From positions 1 to 43,612 of the forward strand of contig NZ_DASUCC010000012.1 of the NCBI RefSeq assembly GCF_035762905.1: 43,612 bases of DNA, given 5' to 3'. The DNA comes from DASYTH01 sp035762905 (GTDB lineage: Bacteria; Actinomycetota; Actinomycetes; Mycobacteriales; Pseudonocardiaceae). How positions within the stretch are numbered: the first letter of the stretch is position 1; each line of letters opens with the position of its first letter. The notes beneath the pieces were generated by a model that made no database searches, had not been told where the DNA came from, and was given only the letters and a program-made list of their open reading frames with translations. The translations under genes and the position numbers were made by a program. Shown piece by piece: positions 23,755-31,869 of this stretch.

Positions 23755-25493
23755 CGGACAGCGGGACCGGTCGGATCAGCCGGGTGGCCGGGCCGCTGGT
23801 GGAGGCCGACGGGATCGGCGAGCCGGCGATGTTCGATCTGGTCGAGCTGGGCTCGGCGGCTCTGCCCGGCGAAATCGTCGCGATCCGCCAGGACTCGGTG
23901 CGCATCCAGGCTTACGAGTACACCGGTGGGCTGGCGCCCGGCCAGCCGGCCGTGGCGCTGGGCCGGCCGCTGTCCGCCCGGCTCGGCCCCGGTCTGCTCG
24001 GCGGCGTGTTCGACGGGTTGCTGCGCCCGCTGTCCGGGCCGGCGGTGCGGCTGGTGCCCGGCGCGGCCTTCCGGGCCGACGCCACCGTACGCTGGTCGTT
24101 CACCCCGGTGGTCGCAGCCGGCCGCGAGGTGGGCCCGGGCGCGTTGCTGGGCACCGTGCCCGGCAGCGGCCCGGTCCAGTACCGGATCCTGGTGCCTCCC
24201 GGGGTCGGCGGCCCGGTCGAGAAGATCGTCGGAGAAGGCCGCTACCCGGCCGATCAGGTGGTCGCGACCGTCGGCGGGGTGGATGTCGCGCTGACCACCG
24301 CCTGGCCGGTGCGCCGACCACGGCCCGCGCGCTCCCGTATGGACGGTGTGGAGCCGCTGGGCACCGGGCAGCGGGTGCTTGACCTGCTCTACCCCGTCGC
24401 GCGCGGCGGCACGGCCGCGGTGCCCGGCGGGTTCGGCACCGGCAAGACCGTGCTGCTGCAGCAGTTGGCCAAGTGGTGTGACGCCGACGTGATCGTCTAC
24501 GTCGGCTGCGGGGAGCGCGGCAACGAGCTGGCCGACATCTCCGCCGAACTGCTCGAGCTGACCGATCCGCGCACCGGCGGCCGGCTCCTGGACCGGATCG
24601 TGATCATCGCCAACACCTCCAACATGCCGATGATGGCCCGCGAGGCGAGCATCTACTCCGGCATGACGGTGGCCGAGTACTTCCGCGACATGGGCTACCA
24701 CGTGGTGCTCATCGCCGACTCCACGTCCCGCTGGGCCGAGGCGTTGCGCGAGTTCGCCTCCCGCACCGGAGCACTGCCCGCCGAGGAGGGCTACCCGGCC
24801 GACCTGGCCTCCGCACTGGCCGCCTTCTACGAACGCGCCGGGGCCGTGGTCACCCTGGGCGGCGAGCGCGGCTCGGTCACCGTGGTCGGCGCGGTGTCGC
24901 CGGCCGGCGGTGACCTGGCCGAACCGGTCACCGCGCTGACCGAGCGGTTCGTCCGGTGCAAGTGGACACTCGACCGCGATCTGGCCTACGCCAGGCACTA
25001 CCCGGCGGTGTCCTGGTCCGGCTCGTTCTCCCGGGACGCCACGGCCGTCGGTGCCCACCACGCGGGCCACGGCGATCCCGGCTGGCCGGGACGGCGGGCC
25101 CGGGTGCTCGGCCTGCTCGGCGACGCCGACCGGCTGGGCGAGCTGGCCGATCTGGTCGGCGTCGGCGCGCTGCCCGACCACGAGCGGATCGTGGTGCTGG
25201 CCGGGCGGCTGTTGCGCGACAGCGTGCTCCAGCAGAGTGCGCTGTCGGCCAACGACGCCTACTGCGACCCGGCGAAGACCGCCGCCCTGGTCGACGCCGT
25301 GCTGTCCGTCGTGGACCGCTGCCTGGAGCTGGTGGCGGCCGGCTTGGCCGCCACCGCGATCGAGGAATGTGACTTCGGCCCGCTGGTGCGCGCGCGGGAG
25401 GAGACCGGCCCACGCGACGCGGCCGGTGTCGGCGAGCACCGGGACCAGATGCTCGCCCAGCTCGGAGAGCTGTCGGAGGTGCGGCATGAGTAG
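23742..25493 (+). CDS. ntpA: V/A-type ATPase catalytic subunit A
   Basis: A 583-residue catalytic subunit of normal length. It contains the P-loop GGFGTGKTVLLQQLAKW at 229 onward, the catalytic-glutamate motif GCGERGNE at 256-262, MMAREASIYSGMTVAEYFRDMGYHVVLIADSTSRWAEALRE, EGYPADLASALAAFYERAG, and AVSPAGGDLAEPVT near the end of the nucleotide domain. All residues expected for ATP turnover are present. The start is the GTG at 23742, 13 bases inside the E gene, with RISRVAGPLVEADG as the expected beta-barrel start. It overlaps the B gene by eight bases. Whether the enzyme makes or hydrolyses ATP cannot be read from sequence. Confidence 0.96.
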   Translation: MDTVTDSGTGRISRVAGPLVEADGIGEPAMFDLVELGSAALPGEIVAIRQDSVRIQAYEYTGGLAPGQPAVALGRPLSARLGPGLLGGVFDGLLRPLSGPAVRLVPGAAFRADATVRWSFTPVVAAGREVGPGALLGTVPGSGPVQYRILVPPGVGGPVEKIVGEGRYPADQVVATVGGVDVALTTAWPVRRPRPARSRMDGVEPLGTGQRVLDLLYPVARGGTAAVPGGFGTGKTVLLQQLAKWCDADVIVYVGCGERGNELADISAELLELTDPRTGGRLLDRIVIIANTSNMPMMAREASIYSGMTVAEYFRDMGYHVVLIADSTSRWAEALREFASRTGALPAEEGYPADLASALAAFYERAGAVVTLGGERGSVTVVGAVSPAGGDLAEPVTALTERFVRCKWTLDRDLAYARHYPAVSWSGSFSRDATAVGAHHAGHGDPGWPGRRARVLGLLGDADRLGELADLVGVGALPDHERIVVLAGRLLRDSVLQQSALSANDAYCDPAKTAALVDAVLSVVDRCLELVAAGLAATAIEECDFGPLVRAREETGPRDAAGVGEHRDQMLAQLGELSEVRHE

Positions 25494-26865
25494 CCGATGG
25501 GGTGAGGTCGAGTACACCGACGTGTGCGAGCTGCGTGGCCCGCTGATGGTCGTGCGCGGGGTGCGCGGGGTCGGCTGGGACGAGTTCGCCCGGGTCCGCC
25601 TGGAGTCCGGCGAGCAGCGCCACGGGTTGGTCCTGGAGGTGCACCACGACCTGGCGGTGCTGCAGATCCTGGAGGGCACCGCGGGCATGACCAAGACCGG
25701 CACCCGGGTCGCCTTCGCCGGCGAGCCGCTGCGCATCCCGGTCGGACCCGGCTGGCTGGGCCGCACCTGCACCGGCCGCGGCGAACCGGCCGACGGCGGC
25801 CCCCCGATCCTCAGCTCCGCCACCGCGCCCGTCGCCGGATACCCGCTCAACCCGGTCTGGCGCGAACCACCGGCCGAACCGGTGCTCACCGGCGTGTCCG
25901 CGATCGACGCGCTGACCACCCTGGTGCGCGGCCAGAAACTGCCGATCTTCGCCGCCCCCGGGCTGCCACACCTGGAGCTGGCTACCCAGATCGCCGCCCA
26001 GGCCACCGTCGCCGGCGAGCCGTTCTGCGTGGTGTTCGCCGGCATGGGCCTCACCCACACCGACGCCGCCTTCGTCCGCGACGCCCTGGAAGACCGCTCC
26101 GACGCCGGAGAGCTGGTGCTGCTGCTCAACACGGCGGGCGACCCGGTCATCGAACGGATCCTCACCCCGCGCCTGGCCCTGACCATCGCCGAGGACCTCG
26201 CGTTCACCCACGGCAAGCACGTGCTGGTGGTGCTCACCGACATGACCGCCTACGCCGAGGCGCTGCGCGAGGTCTCATCGGCCCGGGGCGAGCTGCCGGC
26301 CCGCCGGGCCTACCCCGGCTACCTCTACAGCGACCTCGCCTCGCTCTACGAGCGGTGCGGCCGCATCCGCGACCACCCCGGCTCGGTCACCGTGCTGCCG
26401 GTGCTGACCATGCCGGCCGGCGACATCACCCACCCGGTGCCCGACCTGACCGGCTACATCACCGAGGGCCAGATCGTGCTCTCGCCCGACCTGCACGCCC
26501 GCGGCATCTACCCGCCGATCGACGCGCTGTCCTCGCTGTCCCGACTGATGCGCAAGGGGGCCGGGCCGGGCCGCACCCGCGAGGACCACCTGCCCCTGGC
26601 CGCCCAAGTCCTCGCCGCGCTGGCCCACGCCCGGCAGGTGCGCGACCTCGCTGACCTCATCGGAGCGTCCGCGCTCAGCCCGACCGACCGGCGCCACCTG
26701 GACTTCGCCGACGCCTTCGAACACCGGCTCGTCGACCAGCGCCGCGACGAGCCTCGCACCCTGGACGACACCCTGGACCGGGCCTGGCAAGCGGTGCTGA
26801 CCCTGCCCGAACGCGAGCTGGTCATGCTGCCCGCCGCCCTGCTCCGGCTGCGGAAAGCGAGCTGA
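25486..26865 (+). CDS. ntpB: V/A-type ATPase non-catalytic subunit B
   Basis: A 459-residue B subunit. It contains EYTDVCELRGPLMVVRGVRGVGWDE, TGVSAIDALTTLVRGQKLPIFAAPGLPHLELATQIA in place of a Walker A, VVFAGMGLTHTDAAFV, and ARRAYPGYLYSDLASLYERCGRI, then LPVLTMPAGDITHPVPDLTGYITEGQIVLSPDLHARGIYPPIDALSSLSRLM. The degenerate P-loop is normal for B. The ATG at 25486 overlaps subunit A; longer in-frame sequence upstream is a shadow of A. Subunit D follows after two bases. Confidence 0.96.
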   Translation: MSSRWGEVEYTDVCELRGPLMVVRGVRGVGWDEFARVRLESGEQRHGLVLEVHHDLAVLQILEGTAGMTKTGTRVAFAGEPLRIPVGPGWLGRTCTGRGEPADGGPPILSSATAPVAGYPLNPVWREPPAEPVLTGVSAIDALTTLVRGQKLPIFAAPGLPHLELATQIAAQATVAGEPFCVVFAGMGLTHTDAAFVRDALEDRSDAGELVLLLNTAGDPVIERILTPRLALTIAEDLAFTHGKHVLVVLTDMTAYAEALREVSSARGELPARRAYPGYLYSDLASLYERCGRIRDHPGSVTVLPVLTMPAGDITHPVPDLTGYITEGQIVLSPDLHARGIYPPIDALSSLSRLMRKGAGPGRTREDHLPLAAQVLAALAHARQVRDLADLIGASALSPTDRRHLDFADAFEHRLVDQRRDEPRTLDDTLDRAWQAVLTLPERELVMLPAALLRLRKAS

Positions 26866-26867
26866 CC

Positions 26868-27479
26868 ATGACCACCGTGCGGGTGCCGCCCGGACGGGCC
26901 GGCCGCCTGTGGCTGCGCCGCCGGCTCGCCGTCGCCAACCGCGGCGCCGACCTGCTCGAGCGCAAGCTGCGCATCCTGCTCGCCGAACGAGAACGGTTGC
27001 GCGACAAGGAAAGGCAGACCAGTGAAAGCTGGCGGCAGCGGATCGCCGAGGCCGAGCACTGGCTGCTGCGCGCGGCGCTGCTCGCCGGCGAGCGGGCGAT
27101 CCGCCTCGCGGTCCCGCCCAACCTGGCGTCGGTCACCGTGACCTGGACCTCGGCCATGGGCGTGCGCTACCCGACCGGTGCCGCATGCCAGGTCCCGGCG
27201 CGCACCCCCGCCGACCCCAGCCCCGGCGGCGCCGCCCTGGTCCGCGCCCAACAGGAATACGGCCGCGCCGCCGAAGCCGCCGCCCAGTACGCCGCCGCCC
27301 ACACCGCCACCGACCGGATCACCGCCGAGATCACCGCTACCCGGCACCGGGTCCGCGCCCTGCAACGGCACTGGATCCCCGCCCTGGAAACCGCCCTCGC
27401 CCGCGTCGAACTGGACCTCGCCGAACACGAGCTCGGCGAAACCCTGCGCAACCGCCGGGCGCTGTCCACACCGGAGTGA
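26868..27479 (+). CDS. ntpD: V/A-type ATPase subunit D
   Basis: A 203-residue central-rotor subunit. VPPGRAGRLWLRRRLAVANRGADLLERKLRILLAERERLR is the typical N-terminal coiled coil. TATRHRVRALQRHWIPALETALARVELDLAEHELGETLRNRRA is the typical C-terminal one (compare NxRRVNALExxxIP). It ends the ATPase operon proper. The metal P-type ATPase begins 4 bases after its stop, so read-through transcription is likely. Confidence 0.92.
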   Translation: MTTVRVPPGRAGRLWLRRRLAVANRGADLLERKLRILLAERERLRDKERQTSESWRQRIAEAEHWLLRAALLAGERAIRLAVPPNLASVTVTWTSAMGVRYPTGAACQVPARTPADPSPGGAALVRAQQEYGRAAEAAAQYAAAHTATDRITAEITATRHRVRALQRHWIPALETALARVELDLAEHELGETLRNRRALSTPE

Positions 27480-27483
27480 CACC

Positions 27484-29787
27484 ATGACGACCGTGGCCGA
27501 GCGGCCGACCCAGTCCACACCGTCTGGATCGGACCGGAAAGCGGTGAACTGGCGGGCCCAACTGGGGTTGCTCGCCCTGCTGGCGGCGCTCACCGCGGCC
27601 GGGACCTTGGCCGAATGGGCCTGGCTGGTCGCCACGCTGCTGGGGTTGGGCTATTCGGTCGCGATGGTGGGCGCCGACCTGGTGGCCCGCCGGTTCGGCA
27701 CCGACCTGCTGGCCACGCTGGCCCTGGCCGGCTCGCTGCTGGTCGGCGAGTACCTGGCCGGCGCGCTGATCGCGCTGATGCTGGCCACCGGGCAGGTGCT
27801 GGAGGGCTACGCCCAGCGGCGGGCGCACCGCGACCTGGACGCCCTGCTGGACCGGACGCCTCGGTTCGCCCAGGTGCGGCGCGACGGTGCGGTCGCGACT
27901 GTGCCGGTCGCCGAGGTCGTGGTGGGCGAGGTCGTGCTGGTGCGCACCGGCGAGGTGGTTCCGGTCGACGGCCGGCTGGTCGAACCGGGCACCTTCGACG
28001 AGTCGGCGCTGACCGGCGAGTCGCTGCCGGTGCACCGACCCGACGGGGACGCGGTGCGCAGCGGCGTGTGCAACGCCGGGGCCGCGGTGGCCGTGTACGC
28101 CACCCGGACCGCGGCCGAGTCGGCCTACGCGGGCGTGGTCCGGCTGGCCGAGACCGCGCTGGCCGAGACCGCGCCGGTGGCCCGGATCGCCGACCGGTTC
28201 GCGGTGGTGTTCGTTCCGGTGGCGCTGATCCTGGCCGGCGCGGCGTGGTGGTGGTCCGGCGAGGCGGTGCGGGCGGTGGCGGTGCTGGTGACCGCGACGC
28301 CCTGCCCGCTGCTGCTGGCCGTCCCGGTCGCGATCACCGCCGGGATGTCGGCGACCGCGCGGCGCGGTGTGGTGGTCAAGGACGGCGGCGCGCTGGAGCG
28401 GCTGGGGCAGGTCCGCACCGCGATCCTGGACAAGACCGGCACCGTCACCGCCGGCGCGCCCCGGGTCACCGACGTGATCACCGCGCCCGGCCAGGATCCG
28501 CGCCTGGCACTGGCCTGGGCCGCGGCCGTGGAACACGGCTCGCCACATGTGCTGGCCACCGCGGTGGTCGCCGCGGCGCACCGGATGGACGCCCCGGCCA
28601 TGACGGCCGGTCGGGTGGTGGAGGAACCGGGCGTCGGCGCGCGCGGCGTGGTGGACGGGCAGCCGGTCAGCGTCGGCCGGCTGGAAACCAGCCCCGACCG
28701 CTCGCCGGCCTGGGTGCGCTCGGCGATCCGGCGGGCCGAACTGGACGCGGTCGGCCTGATCTGGGTGCACGTGGCCGGCCGGCCGATCGCCGCGTTGCTG
28801 GTGCGCGACGAGATCCGGCCGGAGGCCGCGCGCACGCTGGCCCGGCTGCGCGCCGCCGGGCTGCGCCGGCTGGTACTGGTCACCGGCGACCGGCGCGAGG
28901 TCGCCGACGACGTGGCCCGGATCCTCGGCCTGGACGAGGTGATCGCCGAGGCCACCCCGGAGGCCAAAGTGGACCAGGTGCGCCTGGAGCAGCGACACGC
29001 GCCGACCCTGGCCGTCGGCGACGGCATCAACGACGCGCCCGCACTCGCCGCGGCCGACGTCGGCGTGGCGGTGGCCGCGCGCGCGGCCACCGCCACCTCG
29101 GAGGTCGCCGACGCCGTGCTCACCGACGGCCGGATCGACCGGCTGGCCGACGCCGTGGAGACCGCCCGGCACGCCCGCGCGGTCGCGGTGCAGAGTGCCG
29201 CCGTCGGGATCGGCCTGTCCCTGCTGGCCATGGCCGCCGCCGCGGCCGGCCTGCTCGCCCCGGCCGGCGGTGCGCTGGTGCAGGAAGTCATCGACGTGCT
29301 CGCCATCGGCACCGCGCTGCGAGCCCTGCCCGGACCGCGCCGCACCCGCCTGCCGGCCCACACCCAGGCACTCATCGCCCGGTTCCGCGCCGAACACACC
29401 GACCTGCTGGAAACCCGGGCCGCCGTGCGGCGGGCCGCCGACGCGCTCTCCGGCGGGTTGACCGCCGCCGTAGAGACCGACGTGCGCGCCGCCCACACCC
29501 TGGTCACCGACCGGCTGCTGCCCCACGAGCGGGCCGAGGAGACCCAGCTCTACCCCGCACTAGCCGCACACGTCGGCGGCAGCGACGGCACCGCACCGAT
29601 GAGCCGCGGGCACGCCGAGATCGAGCGGCTGGCCGCCCGGCTGTCCCGGCACCTGGCCGCTCCCACACCACTGCGCCCGGACCAGCTCGACGACCTGCGG
29701 GCCACCCTCTACGGCCTGGACGCCGTGCTCACCCTGCACTTCGCCCAGGAGGAACAGGCCTACTTCACCCTCGCCGACCCGGACTGA
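27484..29787 (+). CDS. P1B-type metal ATPase with TPC motif and hemerythrin tail (P1B-5-like)
   Basis: A 767-residue P-type transporter. Its motifs are TGES (177-180), the membrane metal site TPCPLLL (TPC at 272-274), DKTGTVT with phosphorylated Asp316, and GDGINDAPAL. There is no N-terminal heavy-metal domain. After the last membrane helix (about 600-618) comes a C-terminal hemerythrin-like domain of about 150 residues, with FRAEHTDLLE, LPHERAEETQLYPAL, MSRGHAEIERL and LHFAQEEQAYFTL supplying His, Asp and Glu ligands. TPC plus hemerythrin is the P1B-5 architecture, linked to nickel/iron export in Sinorhizobium Nia. The start is the ATG at 27484, 4 bases past subunit D. Confidence 0.92.
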   Translation: MTTVAERPTQSTPSGSDRKAVNWRAQLGLLALLAALTAAGTLAEWAWLVATLLGLGYSVAMVGADLVARRFGTDLLATLALAGSLLVGEYLAGALIALMLATGQVLEGYAQRRAHRDLDALLDRTPRFAQVRRDGAVATVPVAEVVVGEVVLVRTGEVVPVDGRLVEPGTFDESALTGESLPVHRPDGDAVRSGVCNAGAAVAVYATRTAAESAYAGVVRLAETALAETAPVARIADRFAVVFVPVALILAGAAWWWSGEAVRAVAVLVTATPCPLLLAVPVAITAGMSATARRGVVVKDGGALERLGQVRTAILDKTGTVTAGAPRVTDVITAPGQDPRLALAWAAAVEHGSPHVLATAVVAAAHRMDAPAMTAGRVVEEPGVGARGVVDGQPVSVGRLETSPDRSPAWVRSAIRRAELDAVGLIWVHVAGRPIAALLVRDEIRPEAARTLARLRAAGLRRLVLVTGDRREVADDVARILGLDEVIAEATPEAKVDQVRLEQRHAPTLAVGDGINDAPALAAADVGVAVAARAATATSEVADAVLTDGRIDRLADAVETARHARAVAVQSAAVGIGLSLLAMAAAAAGLLAPAGGALVQEVIDVLAIGTALRALPGPRRTRLPAHTQALIARFRAEHTDLLETRAAVRRAADALSGGLTAAVETDVRAAHTLVTDRLLPHERAEETQLYPALAAHVGGSDGTAPMSRGHAEIERLAARLSRHLAAPTPLRPDQLDDLRATLYGLDAVLTLHFAQEEQAYFTLADPD

Positions 29788-29790
29788 AGC

Positions 29791-30246
29791 TCAGTCGAGG
29801 ACCGTGTCCGCCGGAACCAGGACTACCGGGCACCTGGCCGTGCGCAGGCATTCGGCCGCTGTACCACCGAGCACGAACTCGGCAAGCCGGCCCCGCCGGG
29901 AATGTCCGAGCACCAGCATCGCCGCACTCTCCGCGATCCGGGTCAGCTCGACCCCGGGCTCACCCTCCACATGCAACTCCATGACCGTCGGTGCTCCCCG
30001 CATCGCACCCACGGCCGCGACCACGGCGGCATGCAGCCGGGTGGAGTGCGTGACGCGCTCGAGGGGCGGAGCCATGCCATAAGGCTGGATGGCATACGAG
30101 GTTCCGGGCGCGAGCCGCGGCCGGTGGCCGACCTCCACGGCGGTCACCGTGGTGTGGTCTCGCGCGGCGCGGCGTATCGCCCAGCGCAGCGCGGCCAGGC
30201 TCTCGGCCGAACCGTCCACTCCCACCACGATCTGGCTGGATGTCAT
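29791..30246 (-). CDS. universal stress protein
   Basis: A 151-residue single Usp domain. IVVGVDGSAESLAALRWAIRRAARD begins the fold. LVLGHSRRGRLAEFVLGGTAAECLRTARCPVVLVP supplies the ATP-binding loop (G-2x-G-9x-G-T pattern). It ends three bases after the metal ATPase stop, convergently. The start at 30246 is set by MTSSQIVVGVDGS; upstream in-frame sequence runs across the promoter shared with hsp20. GGTCCC/GGGAC elements near 30.33 kb make it a likely DosR-regulon gene. Confidence 0.92.
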   Translation of the reverse strand: MTSSQIVVGVDGSAESLAALRWAIRRAARDHTTVTAVEVGHRPRLAPGTSYAIQPYGMAPPLERVTHSTRLHAAVVAAVGAMRGAPTVMELHVEGEPGVELTRIAESAAMLVLGHSRRGRLAEFVLGGTAAECLRTARCPVVLVPADTVLD

Positions 30247-30321
30247 CGCCGTCCTCCCTTTCTGACGCCGATCCTCCAACTCCACTGTCGCGCAACCAGC
30301 GGCGGCGGAGCAGTGCCGGAG

Positions 30322-30348
30322 GTCCCATCGGGACGGGACCAGCCTCCC
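30322..30348. promoter_or_regulatory. DosR-like elements between Usp and hsp20
   Basis: GTCCCATCGGGAC (30322-30334) is an inverted repeat. It is directly followed by GGGACCAGCCTCCC (30335-30348), a DosR-type core in the hsp20 direction. The second element is part of a 49-base block that is repeated upstream of the gene at 34852. Confidence 0.6.
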
Positions 30349-30411
30349 TGTGCGGGATCGCGGCATGGGCGTTCGCTGAAGGTGTGGCAGAAGAAGGAGA
30401 GGAGGAAGAGT

Positions 30412-30816
30412 ATGACGAGCCTGATCCCGCGCTCGACCGTCTTCCCGGAGCTGTTCCGGATCCTCGAAGGTGGCTGGCCGTTCGGTGAGCACCACGCGGT
30501 CCGGATCGAGGACTTCCGCGACGACGGCAGCTACGTGGTGCGCGCGGAACTACCCGGGATGAACCCGGAGAAGGACATCGCAATCACCGTGGCGGGCAAC
30601 GAGCTGTCCATCACCGCCGAGCGGACGGTGGACCAGCACGACAAGACCCACAGCGAGTTCTTCTACGGATCCTTCGCCCGGACCGTGCGCCTGCCGGCGG
30701 GCGCCGACGCCAAGAAGGTCACCGCCCGCTACCAGGCCGGGATCCTCGAGGTCACCGTGCCGGTGCACGAACCGGCCGAGCCCCGCAAGATCCCCGTCCA
30801 CATCACCAAAACCTGA
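30412..30816 (+). CDS. Hsp20/alpha-crystallin family chaperone
   Basis: A 134-residue small heat-shock protein comparable to HspX/Acr (Rv2031c), the hallmark DosR-regulon chaperone. The alpha-crystallin domain spans about 38-130. It contains VRIEDFRDDGSYVVRAELPGMNPEKDIAITVAGNELSITAERT, EFFYGSFARTVRLPAGADAKKVTARYQAGILEVTVPVHE and the C-terminal RKIPVHI with the I-x-V/I-like anchoring motif. The N-terminal arm is short (MTSLIPRSTVFPELFRIL). The ATG has GGAGAGGAGGAAG upstream. It ends before a perfect hairpin at 30834-30860. Confidence 0.94.
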   Translation: MTSLIPRSTVFPELFRILEGGWPFGEHHAVRIEDFRDDGSYVVRAELPGMNPEKDIAITVAGNELSITAERTVDQHDKTHSEFFYGSFARTVRLPAGADAKKVTARYQAGILEVTVPVHEPAEPRKIPVHITKT

Positions 30817-30833
30817 CCACGAAAGGGCGGCGT

Positions 30834-30860
30834 GGGGCGCACCGGAACCCGGTGCGCCCC
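30834..30860 (+). terminator. hairpin terminator after hsp20
   Basis: A perfect 12-base-pair stem with a three-base loop: GGGGCGCACCGG at 30834-30845, AAC, then CCGGTGCGCCCC at 30849-30860. It lies 17 bases after the hsp20 stop and 7 bases before the end of the converging gene. There is no T-run, so it may act as a bidirectional GC-rich terminator or RNA-end stabiliser. Confidence 0.7.
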
Positions 30861-30867
30861 ATCCGTG

Positions 30868-31758
30868 TCAGCAGACCGCTTCGCAGGTTCGTGCCTCGGT
30901 CGGGTGATTCCTGGATGTGATGCTGGACCACGCAACGTGTTTGGTATCGAATGGGGAGATGATCAACGAACCTGGTGACGGTGCGGAGGCACCGGGGTCG
31001 CTCGCGACGCGGAAGATGAGCGTGTATCGGATGTACCCGGCGCCGGGGCCTTGGGCTGCGTGACCGCTGGCGCCCTGGTCGTAGTGGCCGGTGCGGGCTT
31101 TGGGAGGTGGGGCCGGCGGGCTGGGTGGGGGTTCGAGCGTGCTGGCCGATGTCGAACCGTCCACATCGGACGACTCGGCTGGTGCGGGCGCGACGCCGGT
31201 TCCGGGCCCCACCGGATGGTCGGACTCGCTCGCCCGGGCGCCTGTTCTTGCGGGTTGTTCCTTCAGGAGCCGGTAGGTCAGTACGTGGACGCCCATCATC
31301 AGCGGTATGCCGGCCGCCGCCACGGCTACCGTGGTGCGGTCGATGTCGACGATGTCCTCCTTGGCGAGTTCCCTGCGAGCCCAGAGCCAGAACGGGATCA
31401 CCATGGTCGGGGCGGTGACCACACCGGACACGTACTGTCGCGCTGCCGCCGCCATGGCCAGGTGACCGAAACCGTGCAACCCGAACCCCAGCAGGACTCC
31501 ACGAAAGACGGGCGACCGCCCGTTCGACCGCACACCAAGCGCCGCTGCCGCGCCCATCACCAGACCCATGATGCCAATGCCCGTGTTGAACTGCCGCTGC
31601 GAAATGCCGTTACGGCGTAGCCCTTCGGGAATGGGTAGGGCCTTCGGCAGCTTGCGCAGGACGTCCTTGCTGTTGCGACTCATGGTCCAAAGCTCTTCGA
31701 CGTCGCTGATCGCCCAGGTTGCGAACAGCCCGAGGCTGACCTTTGTCGTGCGCTTCAT
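30868..31758 (-). CDS. membrane protein resembling HXXEE family
   Basis: A 296-residue protein. Its first 175 residues carry about four hydrophobic segments, with polar motifs DVEELWTM (about 19-26) and LHGFGHLAMAA (about 93-103). Such short acidic and histidine motifs in helices resemble the HXXEE membrane family, of unknown function. From about 175 on the sequence is a low-complexity, Pro/Ala/Ser-rich tail (APAPAESSDVDGSTSAS, PPPSPPAPPPKARTG) with no recognised domain. The tail may be overlong if the true stop context has been altered. It lies downstream of PPDK on the same strand, 111 bases away, with only a weak inverted repeat (31797-31833) between them. Confidence 0.7.
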   Translation of the reverse strand: MKRTTKVSLGLFATWAISDVEELWTMSRNSKDVLRKLPKALPIPEGLRRNGISQRQFNTGIGIMGLVMGAAAALGVRSNGRSPVFRGVLLGFGLHGFGHLAMAAAARQYVSGVVTAPTMVIPFWLWARRELAKEDIVDIDRTTVAVAAAGIPLMMGVHVLTYRLLKEQPARTGARASESDHPVGPGTGVAPAPAESSDVDGSTSASTLEPPPSPPAPPPKARTGHYDQGASGHAAQGPGAGYIRYTLIFRVASDPGASAPSPGSLIISPFDTKHVAWSSITSRNHPTEARTCEAVC

Positions 31759-31869
31759 CGCTTCATCTGCTTCCAGTCGAAGTCATCGGGTTTCCGGGTG
31801 GACAACGACGCGCCGGCCCCGGGCATGTCCACCGGCGGTGTCGCGATGGGTGGCCGGACGGCCCGATGG

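Noticed and set aside
27337..29526. A 729-codon minus-strand open frame opposite the metal ATPase
   Set aside because: The translation is Gly/His/Gln-rich with no family resemblance. The plus strand encodes a complete P-type ATPase.
31797..31833. Inverted repeat GGTGGACA/TGTCCACC between PPDK and the HXXEE-like gene
   Set aside because: An eight-base stem with a 21-base loop and no T-run is expected by chance in such GC-rich DNA; too weak to call a terminator.
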